Source: Lasiodiplodia sp. COLG20
Taxonomy: Eukaryota > Ascomycota > Dothideomycetes > Botryosphaeriales > Botryosphaeriaceae
Reading direction: 5' to 3'
Assembly: GCA_009801085.1 (NCBI GenBank)
Contig: VNWV01000002.1
Coordinates: 2,294,001 to 2,358,000, forward strand
Length of the DNA stretch: 64,000 nucleotides
The notes under the pieces are model-generated. The model ran no database searches. It was not told where the DNA came from and worked only from the letters and a program-made list of their open reading frames with translations. Every line of letters begins with the position of its first letter. The stretch's first letter is position 1. Shown here in pieces: positions 32,125-42,988 of the stretch. The translations under genes were made by a program, and so were the position numbers.

Positions 32125-33613
32125 ATGAAGCTCTCCACTCTCGCTTTTGGCCTGGCCGCCTCGGCCGCCGTCGAGGCCCACACCATCTTCACCACCCTCT
32201 GGGTTGACGGCAAGTCTGCTGGCGATGCTGTCGGCGTCCGCATGCGCGATATCCCCAAGACCGCCAGTTTCCCCATCAGCCTCGGCTCAGACGCCATGGC
32301 CTGCGGCTACGATGGCGAGGAGGGCAACCCGCGTGTCGTTTCCGTCAACGACGGTGCTACCTTGTCCTTCGAGTGGCGCGCCTACGGCAGCAACCCCGAG
32401 AAGGGTGCCATTGACCCGGGCCACAAGGGTCCCTGTGCCGTCTATCTGAAGAAGGTTGACTCGGCCATCAACGACACTGGTAAGGATGCCCACCCACTGC
32501 GCCTGAACACCTCACTGACACACCATAGGCGTTGGCGACGGTTGGTTCAAGATTTGGGACGAGGGCTATGACGAGGAGCAGGACCTCTGGTGCAACCAGA
32601 AGCTTGGTGGAGAGGATGCCAACGGCGTCTACAACCACAAGCTCTCTGTCAACCTCCCTTCCGGCCTCGAGGGCGGCTACTACCTCGCCAGGCCCGAGAT
32701 CCTTGCCCTGCACTCGGCGGTTGCCAACCCTCCTGACCCGCAGTTCTACACTGGCTGTGCCCAGATCTTCCTTAAGTCTTCTGGCAACAAGCGTCCTCAG
32801 AGTACCGTCAGCATTCCCGGCTACATCAAGTCTGACGATCCCGGCGTCACCTTCAACATCTACAAGGAACCTCTGGAGCTGCCCTACCTCACTCCTGGCC
32901 CGGCCGTCGCTGCCCTCGTTAGTGGTGGCGCTAGTGGTGATGCTAGCAAGCAGATGACTCAACAAGAGGGTCTGGAGCCAAAGAACTGCATCATGGAGAT
33001 GGGTGGCTGGTGTGGTTACGAAGTCCCCTCCTACTCGGACGAGACTGGTTGCTGGGCCGTAAGTTTGGCACTGCCTTCTCATCTCACGTGTTCATGGCTG
33101 ACAAATATCTAGTCTGGAGAGGATTGCTGGACACAGCACAAGGCTTGCTGGGACTACTCGGACAAGCTTGCCACTGGTGGCGACCCTTGGTGCAAGATCT
33201 GGGGCGACAAGTGCCAGAAGATCGACGACAACTGCGATGCAAAGAACTTCGAGGGACCGCCCAACAAGGACAAGAACTTGACTCCGTCGCTGCCCACCAT
33301 GGCCAGCATCCCCATGGCCGAGTCGACCACCAACTTCGCGTCGACCAAGATCGAGGCTACTGCACCTGCCGTGCAGGCCGAGACCGACGCCTCGGCGGAC
33401 TCTGAGTCTAGCACAACCCTGCTCACCGTTGCCAGCTCTAGCGGTGCCGAGACGGATTCGGAGCCCTCTCCGACCACCTACACGACGGCGGCGCCTGTTG
33501 TGAAGACGACTTACGAGACCATGTACGTCACGGATATTGTGTACGTCACTGTTGATGCGCAGAAGAGCAAGCGCTCGAGGCACTACGGCAGGCACCGTGT
33601 CCAGCAGTCGTAA
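32125..33613 (+). CDS. AA9 lytic polysaccharide monooxygenase with C-terminal Cys-rich extension
   Basis: Exons 32125-32479, 32529-33058, 33113-33613; introns 49 and 54 bp; 461 aa. A signal peptide (MKLSTLAFGLAASAAVEA) is followed by His19, which becomes the mature N-terminal His of the copper brace. His100 in DPGHKGPC is the second copper His, and Tyr192 in DPQFYTGCAQIFL is the axial Tyr with the family's Q-x-Y pattern. AA9 enzymes oxidatively cleave cellulose and some hemicelluloses outside the cell. After the catalytic domain there is no CBM1. Instead a Cys/Trp-rich module (CIMEMGGWCGYE, CWASGEDCWTQHKACWDY, WCKIWGDKCQKIDDNC) precedes a Ser/Thr-rich tail and a basic end. The module resembles extensions named X282 in fungal AA9s, by memory only. 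Confidence 0.9.
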
Positions 33614-34294
33614 ATGACTACTCCAGGGGTATTAGAGGACCGGCGGTTTCATTTGGTGTTGGAAAGGAAGGCTGATTACTTTCTTGTACTGGATTCGTTC
33701 CCGTCTGTGCGCATGTGCAGTTTGAGCGGGATTTTGATCTTCTCTTCTCTTCATTCCATTCTCAGCTTTTGGTGCTGCTTCTTCCTTTCTTCACACTCCT
33801 TTGCCTTCGGTATTAGGAATTTCTTCCCCGAGCGAGCTTTTACTTTTCACTTCGTTTTCTAGGATGGAGCCACTGCAGCTCCTGATTCCGGCATCTGGGT
33901 TTTGGGTGGGGGCGCTTCTAGCTGTAGATAGCTCCAGGGCGGTCAGACATTATGATAACGAACGATATGCATTTTTCGGGGAACATGATTTTTGCTTGTG
34001 TATAGTTAAGGTTGAGGCTCGTCAGGTAAGATGTTAGCGCCGATCGAAACAGATGGAACGTCATGCGCTAGTCTCACCGCCCGCGCCGCGGGGGTCCCTG
34101 CGCCGCCGCCTGGAACCTCAACTCCATCTCTGCCCAAACTTCTCTCTTCTCAAGACAACACACTGTGATACCGCCTGCCTCCATAACCCTTTGCGCTCCG
34201 GCCCCGGCACTAGAACCTTCTTTCGGCCGCTCTCGTTTCGCGACAAAACTTCACATTCGAGCCTGCTCCCGCAACTCTCGCAACAACAGCCACC
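33614..34294. other. Intergenic region, AA9 3' end and DIB1 promoter
   Basis: A T-rich stretch after the AA9 stop and a C-rich leader before DIB1. No further gene. Confidence 0.5.
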
Positions 34295-34792
34295 ATGGGT
34301 TCCGTCGTTCTGCCGCACTTGGTCACCGGCTGGCACGTCGACCAGGCTATCATGTCTGAAGAAGAGCGTTTGGTCGTCATTCGCTTCGGTCGCGACTGGG
34401 GTAAGCTCTCCTCCGCCGCTCGACTCCGTACCCCTAGGAGAACGCCCAGCGCTAACGTTCGCGCAGATCCCGATTGCATGCGCCAAGACGAGGTGCTGTA
34501 CCGGATCGCCGACAAGGTCAAGAACTTCGCCGTCATCTACGTTTGCGACCTGGACCAGGTGCCCGACTTCAAGCAGATGTACGAGCTGTACGACCCCATG
34601 ACCATCATGTTCTTCTTCCGCAACAAGCACATGATGTGCGATTTCGGCACCGGCAACAACAACAAGCTCAATTGGGTGCTGGAAGACAAGCAGGAGCTGA
34701 TCGACATCATCGAGACCATCTACCGCGGCGCTAAGAAGGGTCGTGGTCTCGTTGTCAGCCCCAAGGATTACTCGACTCGCTACCGGTACTAG
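34295..34792 (+). CDS. DIB1: Spliceosomal U5 snRNP protein Dib1/Dim1 (thioredoxin-like 4A)
   Basis: Exons 34295-34400 and 34467-34792; 143 aa, the family's length. Dib1 is a thioredoxin-fold subunit of the U4/U6.U5 tri-snRNP that keeps the pre-B spliceosome inactive and leaves on activation. Seen: MGSVVLPHLVTGWHVDQAI, VVIRFGRDWDPDCMRQDEVL, YVCDLDQVPDFKQMYELYDP, FFFRNKHMMCDFGTGNNNKL and the end KGRGLVVSPKDYSTRYRY. The intron (66 bp, GTAAGC...GCGCAG) is a multiple of three with no stop, so unspliced RNA would add 22 residues right after the first beta strand. Conservation of GRDWDPDC across the junction shows that splicing is the functional form. Confidence 0.95.
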   Translation: MGSVVLPHLVTGWHVDQAIMSEEERLVVIRFGRDWGKLSSAARLRTPRRTPSANVRADPDCMRQDEVLYRIADKVKNFAVIYVCDLDQVPDFKQMYELYDPMTIMFFFRNKHMMCDFGTGNNNKLNWVLEDKQELIDIIETIYRGAKKGRGLVVSPKDYSTRYRY

Positions 34793-35531
34793 ATATGTCC
34801 TGCATGCCTGGCGGGACTTACGGTGTTCCCCAGGATTTTTCACGACGGAGGCTTGCTACAGGTGGCCACAATATGCTAGCTTGACAGATCCGGCTGCCGA
34901 GCGCGAGCTGCGAAAGATGGAAGGGCTGGAAACTCAGGCGTTGGGGTTGGATTGGTTGGTCTCACTTGCTATTGCTCATTCTTGAAAAAACAGAGTATGC
35001 TAATGCGATACATCTCAAAAAGTCATTTTCCTCCATGACCATTTTGCACTCAGTAAGTGATATTTCGAGAGTACTAACGCATCCGATTTAGCTTTTCTAG
35101 GCGCCTCAGCCTTAAGCAGAAGGTATTGCCTCACAAGGTAGGTCTTGATACAAACACGCTGTAAGCCGCAACTGTGCCTTACTCAGTCTCTGGCCGATGC
35201 AACAAGAGCCCATTGAGAGTTTCATCATTTTTAAATCCACATAAACGAACAGTAATCAATATATCAAACTATATGTCTCTATTAGGCTTTACCTTCCGTC
35301 TTTCTATCATTTCGATACACTTGCTTCAGTCTCTATGAAAAGTCTACGCACCTACTAACCGATTAGGTCGTGTGTAACAGCATGTGCGCTCGCCTTGCAT
35401 ATTACAAGCACCAATCGCAAGCCCGCTTCCCCGCAGTCTACGCTCGGCGAGGCTGACATTAAATCTCACGACTCTCATACATCCCTCGGACATTCCTGTT
35501 TCCGCAACCCAGCAGCAAGATCGGTGCTACG
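34793..35531. other. Intergenic region between DIB1 and the kinase
   Basis: AT-rich, with no gene or RNA gene recognised. Confidence 0.5.
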
Positions 35532-37768
35532 ATGTCGGCATTATCGCCATGGGATACTGGACCACCCGGTTATATGCCGTCTGGCAGTTCCAGAATCTCC
35601 ACGAACACAGGAGAAGCAACTCCACTACGGAGCACTGCACCCCCCGATTATCCGCCTTCTTTGGACGAGCCTCGACGTTCAAGCCATTACTTTACCTATC
35701 CAGACCCACACTATCACATACACGTCGATGAGGCTCGGAGCACAATTAGGTCAGACTCGGACTTGGACGAACCTCGGGTGAGACCACGACACGCACATGG
35801 ATATGATAGGCATCTCAAGGCTGATGTTGAAATGGGCAAAAAGCGAGTAGTACAGCCCAGGGCTACGACGTCTGCTTCCACCTCACGGGGTTACTCTTCT
35901 GTGAGATCGGCTGTGCTCCCGGAGACTATTAGCACCGTGACCCGCAGCACTGCAGATTCAGGCTCCCGAGCAACTTATGCGACTGCTGTCTCACATATAT
36001 CAAGCAGGCTCACATATACGACAGCAAGATCTCGTATCAGCCGTGGCCGATCGAATTTCGCATCTCAAAGCTCCAGCACAATCAGCTACTACACTGCCTC
36101 GTCGTCAAATCCGCACCGTAACCCATTATCTACGACCGCAGACTCCAATAAATTAATTGAGAATATGTAAGTTGGAAGACTTGAGTGCTGGATTTATTAG
36201 AGCCTGATCTCAAGCATAGGTCGGATTGGAAACGATACCTGTCGCAAAAAGACCTAATTCCGAATGCATACGAGGAGCTAAATTGGTCTGGGCAAGGTCA
36301 ACACGCGGAGTAAGAAGTTCAGGAGAAATCTCAAATTCCTCTCGTTTCTGAAGGGATAATCGATCATTCCGCCACGGCTATCGTGGACAAGGTCAGATGC
36401 AGGAGGCTCCTCCTCGCCCGGAAGACAATACGCTGCAGCGTTCGTATGAAACGAAATGACGCGGCTGTTGAAGTCGAGCATCTTCAGAAACTGAGACATA
36501 CTCATATCATCAGGATCGTCGGCACGTATGTCGTCGGCAATGAGCTGGCTATTCTCCTCTATCCTGTTGCAGATTGGAATCTCCAGACGTTTCTCCAGGA
36601 GAAACCTTTGTCTATACCAGACCAGGATGATGGGTTAACTGGGCTTTTGACCTGCTTCCCTTGTCTCGCGAACGCCGTTGAGTTCTTGCATGCCAACACA
36701 GTCAAGCACATGGATATCAAACCACAAAATATCCTCATCAAGTCGGTACAAGGGCATATAAGCGTATTCCTGGCAGATTTTGGAATAGCGAGGTCTTACA
36801 CCACTGCAGTCGAGGCAGAGACAGATTCACGTACGCCTTTCACGAGGAGGTACGCCGCCCCTGAAGTCGTGGCTCAGGAGAGGCGCGGGCTGAGCGCGGA
36901 CATATTCTCTCTTGGATGCGTGTTCACAGAGGTCCTCTCGCATTTTCGACAAAACCCATCTCCCCCGTCTCTAATTCGAGACCTTTGGGATGCTAGCGTC
37001 TTACACTTGTCCCACGCGGAGAAGAACGCATTTTACCCGTCTGAAATCCGGGATTTCTCGTACAGCTCCAATATCGACAAGTTACTGTCTTTCCTACGTG
37101 AGCCGAGTTGCTTTTCCACTCGCTCTTGGATCGATCATGGTCATCCGGAAGCCCTTAGCTTTCTTGGGGGCATACGGAGCCTTTTAATCCAAATGTTGTC
37201 ACCAACGCCTAGGCTACGACCATCAGCTCGAGAGGTTGCCGAACAGTTGCAAACACCCAATTTTGCATCGAAATGCAACTGTGGTCATGAGCCGCCTCCA
37301 TTTGAGATCTCCCCACCCCCGCTACTTCAGATATCCAACCCTTTCACTCCCAAAAGACACGTCGCTCGGGAAGAAGAAACTCTCATTTTTCTATGGGCCG
37401 ACAAGGTCGACATGTTTACAAGTGCCGGGGTCTTTACTCACCTTCATGAAGAAATCTGGATGAGGACAGTTCGTAAGAGAGAATTAGCGCCCCGTGAGAG
37501 AGTTATAGTGGTTGGTACCTGCTCAGAAAATGGGCTATGGTTTCCTAACCGCGCGCCGGCGTGTCATCAAAGTCGGACTCTGCTTACTCAGTTGGCGAGT
37601 CGTAAATGTCGACTCCTGATTACCCGATCATTTAGCCGTAAAAGTCAACTCCTGCTCACCTGGCCGTCTGGGGCGCCAGTTGTTGAAGAGGGTGAAGAGT
37701 CCGAGGACGAGGTGATTTTGAAGGCAGGCGGTGATGTTTGTTATTTATGGATCATGGGAGAGACATGA
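35532..37768 (+). pseudogene. Ser/Thr protein kinase interrupted by one in-frame TAA
   Basis: Exon 1 35532-36166, intron 36167-36219 (53 bp), then a frame to 37768 broken only by TAA at 36311-36313 (codon 243 of 728). Frame is kept on both sides: ...YEELNWSGQGQHAE, stop, EVQEKSQIPLVSEG.... After a Ser/Thr/Tyr-rich N-terminus the kinase core has K280 in ARKTIR (VAIK Lys), VEVEHLQKLRH (helix C Glu), HMDIKPQN at 375-382 (HRD loop with Met for Arg), DFG at 398-400 and RYAAPE. These are fungal-type kinase features and are otherwise intact. The first Met after the stop is codon 288, beyond K280, so a restart would give no active kinase. CAA-to-TAA would suffice. The gene could instead be intact with an assembly or base-call error. 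No substrate can be named. Confidence 0.65.
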
Positions 37769-38208
37769 ATAAGTACTGCAAAAGCAGTTCACCGGGATAA
37801 GCCTTGAGTTGGAGTTCTCATTATTCGATAGGAGTTGTCGGTTTGCATTTCCAATGGTCGGGTTACTTCGGCCAGCGGGCTGTCTCGCATATGTTCGGAA
37901 ATTTGCGGTGTCTTCGTCATCGCCAGCACATCGCAAACATTTTCGTCATAGCTATTTTGAGAGAACATAGCTTTTAGCCTCACTCAATATGTATTACTTG
38001 TGGGACAAATGCAACATTGCGCTAAATGCGCCTCTGGTTGAGTGTTGGTGGGGATGCGTTCGGCCGGAAACAGCAATAGTTGCGACCCCAAAAAGAGGAA
38101 TCCTTGCGAAGGAGCTGAGGGTATTTGTACAACTCTCCAATCCCCAACACTGCTATCTGCCTCACCAGTGCTCATTAGACTTCAACCCACAAAAAAACAC
38201 CACACGAC
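37769..38208. other. Intergenic region upstream of the hydrolase
   Basis: No gene recognised. Confidence 0.5.
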
Positions 38209-39589
38209 ATGGTCCATCCTGAGATCCGCCTCTCGACACGCGAGAAGGTCCAGCTTCTCTGGCTCGTCCCATTAATCCGTAAGTTCAATTGCGCTCAACA
38301 AATCACCCCCGACTAATCCCTGCCCACCAGTCTTCAGAACCGTCGTCAGCTCCGTCTTCGGCGTCCTCACCGACAAGAGCGCCGCCAGACACCCAATCCG
38401 CACCGTCGGCGTTAACCTTCTCCGCCATGTCACGTTGACTCTCAGCTTTCGCCAGAGGCTGGCCGGCGACGTCCTCTCCACCGGCGACGCCGTCGCCGCC
38501 TTCTGCGCCTCGCGCAAACTCGCGCATTCCACCGTCCCAGTACCAGTCCCCGCAGCCGGCCGCGGTGACCGCGCATCCACCTTCCACGCCCCGGCCATCC
38601 CGGACGCGACCCTGCACCTCATCACCGTCCCCTCGCCATCAAATCCCACTCCACCATCATCACCAGCATCGAACCGCACCCTCCTCTACCTGCACGGCGG
38701 CGGCTTCGCCCACCCCATCAACTCCCAAGGCCAGATCCCCCTGGCCCAGCGCTGCGCCGAAGCCCTAGCCTCCTCCTCCTCCCACCCGGGCTCGACCACC
38801 ACCCTCGCCATCCTCGAGTACCACCTCGCGCCCGCCCACCGCTACCCCACCCAGCTCGCCCAGTCCCTCGCCGCGCTGCGCACCCTCGTCACCGGCGCCG
38901 ACGCCGAGCACCCCGCCATCCCGCCCGAGCAGATCGTCCTGCTCGGCGACTCGGCTGGCGGCAACCTCCTGCTCGGCGTGCTCGCGGCGCTGAAGGCCGG
39001 CCGCGCGCCGCGGGGCGTGGGGGATGAGGTCGTGGCGTGGTGGGAGGGCACGCGCCCCTTGGCGGCGGCCGTGGCTGTGTGTCCGTGGGTTGGGTTGGGC
39101 GAGTACGGCGGCAGAGGCGCTGGGAGCTCGTACGAGACGAACTCGAAGTGGGACTTTTTGTACGTAAAGGAGATGGAGGAGCTGGAGGAGGCGGTGGGGA
39201 TGGGTAGGGCGAGGGGGGTGGTTTGGGGTGATATGGTTGGGGCGGCGAAGGTGCGGAAGGTGGAGGAGGAGGAGGATGGGGAGGAGTGGGAGGGAGAGGA
39301 GCGGGGGGAGTGGGGGGCTGAGTTTTGGAGTGGCGTGGTGAGGGGGGAGGGCAGGGTTGTGGAGAGGATGCTCGTGAGTGTGGGGACGAGGGAGGTCTTC
39401 TTGGATGACGTGGTGGAATTTGTGAAACTGATGGGGGCGGGTCAGGGGGACGGGGAGGATGATGGGAAGGTGGTGTTTGTGAAGGGCCCCAATGAGGTGC
39501 ATGTTGGGCCCGTCGTTGACGTTGCCTTGGGGATTAATGATGACGAGGGATCGCTACCGGCCATACTGTCGTTTTTTAAGGGGCTGTAA
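38209..39589 (+). CDS. Alpha/beta hydrolase (fold-3 type esterase/lipase)
   Basis: Exons 38209-38278 and 38331-39589 (52-bp intron); 442 aa. It has the marks of the HSL-like hydrolase fold: oxyanion HGGG at 145-148 (YLHGGGFAHP), the nucleophile elbow GDSAGG with Ser231, LAPAHRYPTQLA, and a late His414 in NEVHVGP as candidate catalytic base. Members cleave carboxyl esters; the substrate is not predictable. No clear secretion signal; the N-terminus (REKVQLLWLVPLI) is mildly hydrophobic. Between the nucleophile and the His lies an acidic Glu/Gly/Trp-rich insert (about 39240-39330) in a strongly purine-skewed stretch. Confidence 0.8.
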
Positions 39590-39893
39590 ATTGTAAGTAG
39601 AGCACTTGTTGCCGTCAGTATCATGTTCCAAAACCTGACTCACTCTTAAAGCCTTACTTTCAGCAGCACGGAGATCCTTTAAGTACGTGGACTTCTATAA
39701 ATATTCATGCTTGCTGTTGCAACAAGCAGTTTTTCATATGATTATAAGAACTTGCTACACAAAGAAGCTATCGGTATAAAAGGCAACCTAACAGCACTTT
39801 TCAACCCCAACTGATACTTAAGAACTAGTCCATTCGAGCAAAAGCATCCCGAACCGCTATAAAGCGTCAATCATCAACAGCAAACAACGCAAA
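39590..39893. promoter_or_regulatory. Promoter region of the first Cys-rich gene, with TATA box
   Basis: TATAAA at 39858-39863 lies 36 bp before the ATG at 39894, implying a very short 5' UTR. The rest is AT-rich with no gene. Confidence 0.5.
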
Positions 39894-40124
39894 ATGTGGA
39901 AGTGTTGCAAATGCCGGCATCGCAACGACGCTGCTGAAAGCAAATGCCAACGTTTGTACTATCTAGGCTACGAGCGCCGTCCTAGAGTATGCGGGCATCA
40001 CCGGTGTCCTAAGTGTCGCGACCTCGACGAGCCTAAGCCTAAGAAGTCCTTTAAGGATCGCCTCCGTGATGCTAAACGGTTTCTTGGGAAGGCTATAGCA
40101 CCGCCACAGTGCCTGAACAAATAG
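39894..40124 (+). CDS. Small Cys-rich zinc-finger-like protein 1
   Basis: 76 aa, single exon. Cys at 4, 5, 7 and 18, then C33-G-H35-x2-C38-P-x-C41, a spacing that could bind zinc. The N-terminus MWKCCKCRHRN recalls Trp-Cys-x2-Cys ribbon fingers. The C-terminal half is basic (KPKKSFKDRLRDAKRFLGKA). No signal peptide. The next gene is a paralogue with the same Cys plan. Function unknown: nucleic-acid or protein binding through zinc is possible. Confidence 0.7.
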   Translation: MWKCCKCRHRNDAAESKCQRLYYLGYERRPRVCGHHRCPKCRDLDEPKPKKSFKDRLRDAKRFLGKAIAPPQCLNK

Positions 40125-40526
40125 CACTGTGGATGTGCAAAAACTAATAGTCACTGCTGGAAGTCAGCCAGCCAGGCAGACCTCCAGCTTGCCCAGTCAT
40201 TGAATAAATTCTGTTTCTTCACCATTGGCTTTTTCCGTTACTCTCAGCATGCGCAGTTCAATGGACGCAATTCCATCAGCTGCCTGGACATATCTTTTTC
40301 CTTGTTTTCTTTCCTGGTCAACTGTTCCGACTCCACCACGTGCGATACGCACTTCCTCCGGTATTCCAGTATAAATGCTCGCTCGAAACCCACCACTCCT
40401 TGCACACTCACCACGAACGAACGTTTCTTTGCTCACCTATTCCACGCAAAAAGCCAAATCGAAACACAACCTCAAGAGAACCAAGACCGCGGCTTTAGAT
40501 CATCAACACCATTAAAAAAACAGAAG
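40125..40526. promoter_or_regulatory. Promoter region of the second Cys-rich gene, with TATA box
   Basis: TATAAA at 40370-40375 lies 152 bp before ATG 40527. An upstream frame runs from 40200 into this gene in phase, but it lacks conserved content before MWNCC. Confidence 0.5.
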
Positions 40527-40754
40527 ATGTGGAACTGCTGCCAATGCGGAACGCGCAACACGCACTTCACGGCCACCTGCCAAGGGACTGGGAGTTCCCA
40601 TCGATGGGATCCTGCTCCTAGCGGTGGTGGAAGTAGGATTTGCGGTCACCGTAGGTGCCCAAACTGCCCCGCGCTTACCATTGATAACCCATTTGGCGGT
40701 GGTGGCGGCTACGGTGGCTATGGCGGATCGCCTTGGGGAGGATATGGTTGGTGA
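40527..40754 (+). CDS. Small Cys-rich zinc-finger-like protein 2
   Basis: 75 aa, single exon. Cys at 4, 5, 7 and 18 and C39-G-H41-x2-C44-P-x-C47 repeat the plan of the gene 400 bp upstream (MWNCCQCGTRN against MWKCCKCRHRN; RICGHRRCPNC against RVCGHHRCPKC). The C-terminal third differs: it is a Gly/Tyr/Trp-rich tail (GGGGGYGGYGGSPWGGYGW) instead of a basic one. The start was chosen at MWNCC because its paralogue begins there. Tandem duplication followed by tail divergence is the simplest reading. Confidence 0.7.
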   Translation: MWNCCQCGTRNTHFTATCQGTGSSHRWDPAPSGGGSRICGHRRCPNCPALTIDNPFGGGGGYGGYGGSPWGGYGW

Positions 40755-41708
40755 TGGCATACTGTCAGGCCATGGGTAGCCGATTCGGGGTGACTAAATG
40801 ATCACAAACTTTTATGATTGTTTTTGCGCCAGTGCGTAGAATGCGTTTGAAGGCCTGTAGAGAGCACTTGCATGATACGTTATGATAACGTCGCTTCACC
40901 TCGAGTCTATGGAGGCTACTCGTCGGTGACTGGCACCTGGGATTGCAACACGTATGCATATAGGAAGGCAAAGGAATAAGTGATGCGCGTGTTGCGTGTG
41001 GGTGAGGCTGCGACGTGAGATTGGGTGATGTCGAAGGGGGTTCATCTCGCATGACCGACTGAGTATGACACACAAGACACTAGATAAACAGCAACCCTTC
41101 AGCTGGAGCATAGCTACACTTGATATGGGGACATGAAGTTAATTATACTTGTAAGCAGCTGTTGAATTGATTGTGTACCATTGCCTCTATCTACGTCAAG
41201 GAGCATTGCTCACCCAATCTCCCTGATAATCGTACCAGAATTGCACAATCCCAGCTCGTGCATGAGAGCACGTCAGTAGGTCGACAGACCATACCAATGT
41301 GTAGCCAGAGACCCTGAGGGTGGCCGGTGTTGGAAAGGAAAGGAAAGGAAAACAGGAGACGAACCACCAAAGCAACTAAGAAACTCGCGCAAGGCGACCT
41401 CGAAGCGCCGATTGGGCAGTTGTTCCAAGAGTAAAGAAAAGCCTGGGTATCGTAGAAGTGTATGGTGAGAATGAAAGCCTTGTCCAAGCTCGGGCAATCC
41501 TCTGGCGAGTACCAAGACCGTGAAGATTTGAGGCGAGCTGTTTTTTCCCACAAACAAAAAGTCAAGAACTGATGGTCGTGTGATGAAGGAAGTCCAATTC
41601 AGCATTTCCAATTGATGACGTTCAGCAATTGTACGTTGTCCGAGCCCGCCAAAGTGAGGTCGCAAAAAGGGCGGGGTCCAATCGTCAAGCCGTCAAAAGG
41701 AGAGGAAA
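40755..41708. other. Convergent intergenic region
   Basis: Short frames on the minus strand (for example 41665-41273) have no recognised domain or intron-supported partner. No gene is called. Confidence 0.45.
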
Positions 41709-42988
41709 TTAGGCCTTGGCCACGAGAGCGTTCCGGTCTGTAAACAGAGTAGCATCAGACGCTTCCAACATAGCTCTGGGTATCATAGAATGTTTCGAAG
41801 TACATTTCCTCAGGAGGAGGAGTGGCTTGCGAGGCGTTAGGCTGTATCATGAAGAGCGGGTCTGGTTGGAGCAGACTTACACTTGTTGCGCGCATGAGCG
41901 AGCTTGTTCCTGACAGCAGACACACCGACACGCTTGCCGGTGTAGTCGAAGATGCGGCTGGCGACACGCTGGTAGTAGTTGTCGTAATCCTCATACATGG
42001 CACGGGCCATGGCGACGCACTATTAGTGTTAGTTTAGTGTGAGAAGGAATGAGCAATGAATCACTTACGATGTCCTCGGTGAAGACACTGTCAGGGTAGA
42101 TGACCATGTACTCGCCACTGTCAGGATCATCGTCCTCGTTGACAGTCTGGAGCTCCCAGTCCTCGCCTTCACCAGTCTTGTGCTGAGGGACGGGGTTCGC
42201 GACGGGGTTCTCGGCAGGCTTGTCGCAACCGGCCTTCTTAGTCTCCTGCTTCTGAGGACTGGCCTTCTGGCTGTCAGAACCGATCTCCTTGAAGCGGTTC
42301 TTGAGGGCATCCTGAGGCTTCTTCAGCTGCTGGGCAATCTCCTTCCAGGACTTGTTCGCCTTCTTGAGCTCGAGGAGCTTCTCGTCATCCTCGGCAGTGA
42401 AGGCGAAGTTCGGCTTGCCGGAACCACCCTTCTTCTCCTCCGACTTAGGAGGGGCAGCGGCATTCTCAGGAGAAGCAGCAGTGTTTTCAGCAGGAGCAGG
42501 GGCGGTAGCGGCAGGAGTCTCCTTCTTGGCCGACTTCTGAGCAGCGGCGGTCTTCTGGGCAGCCTTGTTCTCGGCAGCCACCTTGTTAAGGGCCTCCTTA
42601 GCACCCTCTTCCTTAGCCTTCGCGAGAGCCTCATCGAAGGACATCTTCTCCTGGGCCTGGACGGCCATTTCAGCGAAGCTAGGCTTGTTGCACATCTGAC
42701 GAACTTGTTCCTGCAACTCAACGTTAGCTGGTGTCCTTGGAGGCTAAGTATCTAAAATTGGGAGCAGTAGTGATTGCAAAGTGCATTGGTGAGCTGGGTG
42801 TCAAGCGCGCTTTGCTTTGGGAGCGCGGCTATGTCTCCAGGTGAAGCCGATGGCTCAAGAGTGAGGTTTTAGGTGAAAGATGAGCTGGGGCTTACCTGCG
42901 AGAGTCCGGCAGCCCAGAGAGTCCACTTGTGCTTGCGAGCCCAGGCGGGGTCAATCTTGTTCAGGTCGATGGAGCTGAAGTTGGCCAT
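41709..42988 (-). CDS. Myb/SANT-like domain protein, fungal conserved
   Basis: Exons (minus): 42988-42896, 42710-42069, 42019-41881, 41737-41709; introns 185, 49 and 143 bp; 300 aa. The N-terminus reads MANFSSIDLNKIDPAWARKH. An Ala/Lys/Pro-rich low-complexity stretch follows, then a Myb-like motif at about 132-175 (NFAFTAEDDEKLLELKKANK, SWKEIAQQL, ALKNRFKEI) and an acidic segment. The conserved end is MYEDYDNYYQRVASRIFDYT...VRNKLAHARNKYRNALVAKA. A Myb-like helix triple can bind DNA or histone tails; no target is evident. The acceptor of intron 1 is either TTGCAG (used) or six bases upstream. The last exon is 29 nt and completes the frame. Confidence 0.7.

Noticed and set aside
36167..36322. 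A longer or second intron to remove the kinase stop
   Set aside because: Donors near the stop (36296, 36281) would give introns of 22-42 bp or break the frame, whereas direct reading through the TAA keeps frame and kinase-like sequence.
41273..41665. 130-codon minus frame downstream of the SANT-like gene
   Set aside because: No conserved motif, and it sits in a convergent 3' region.
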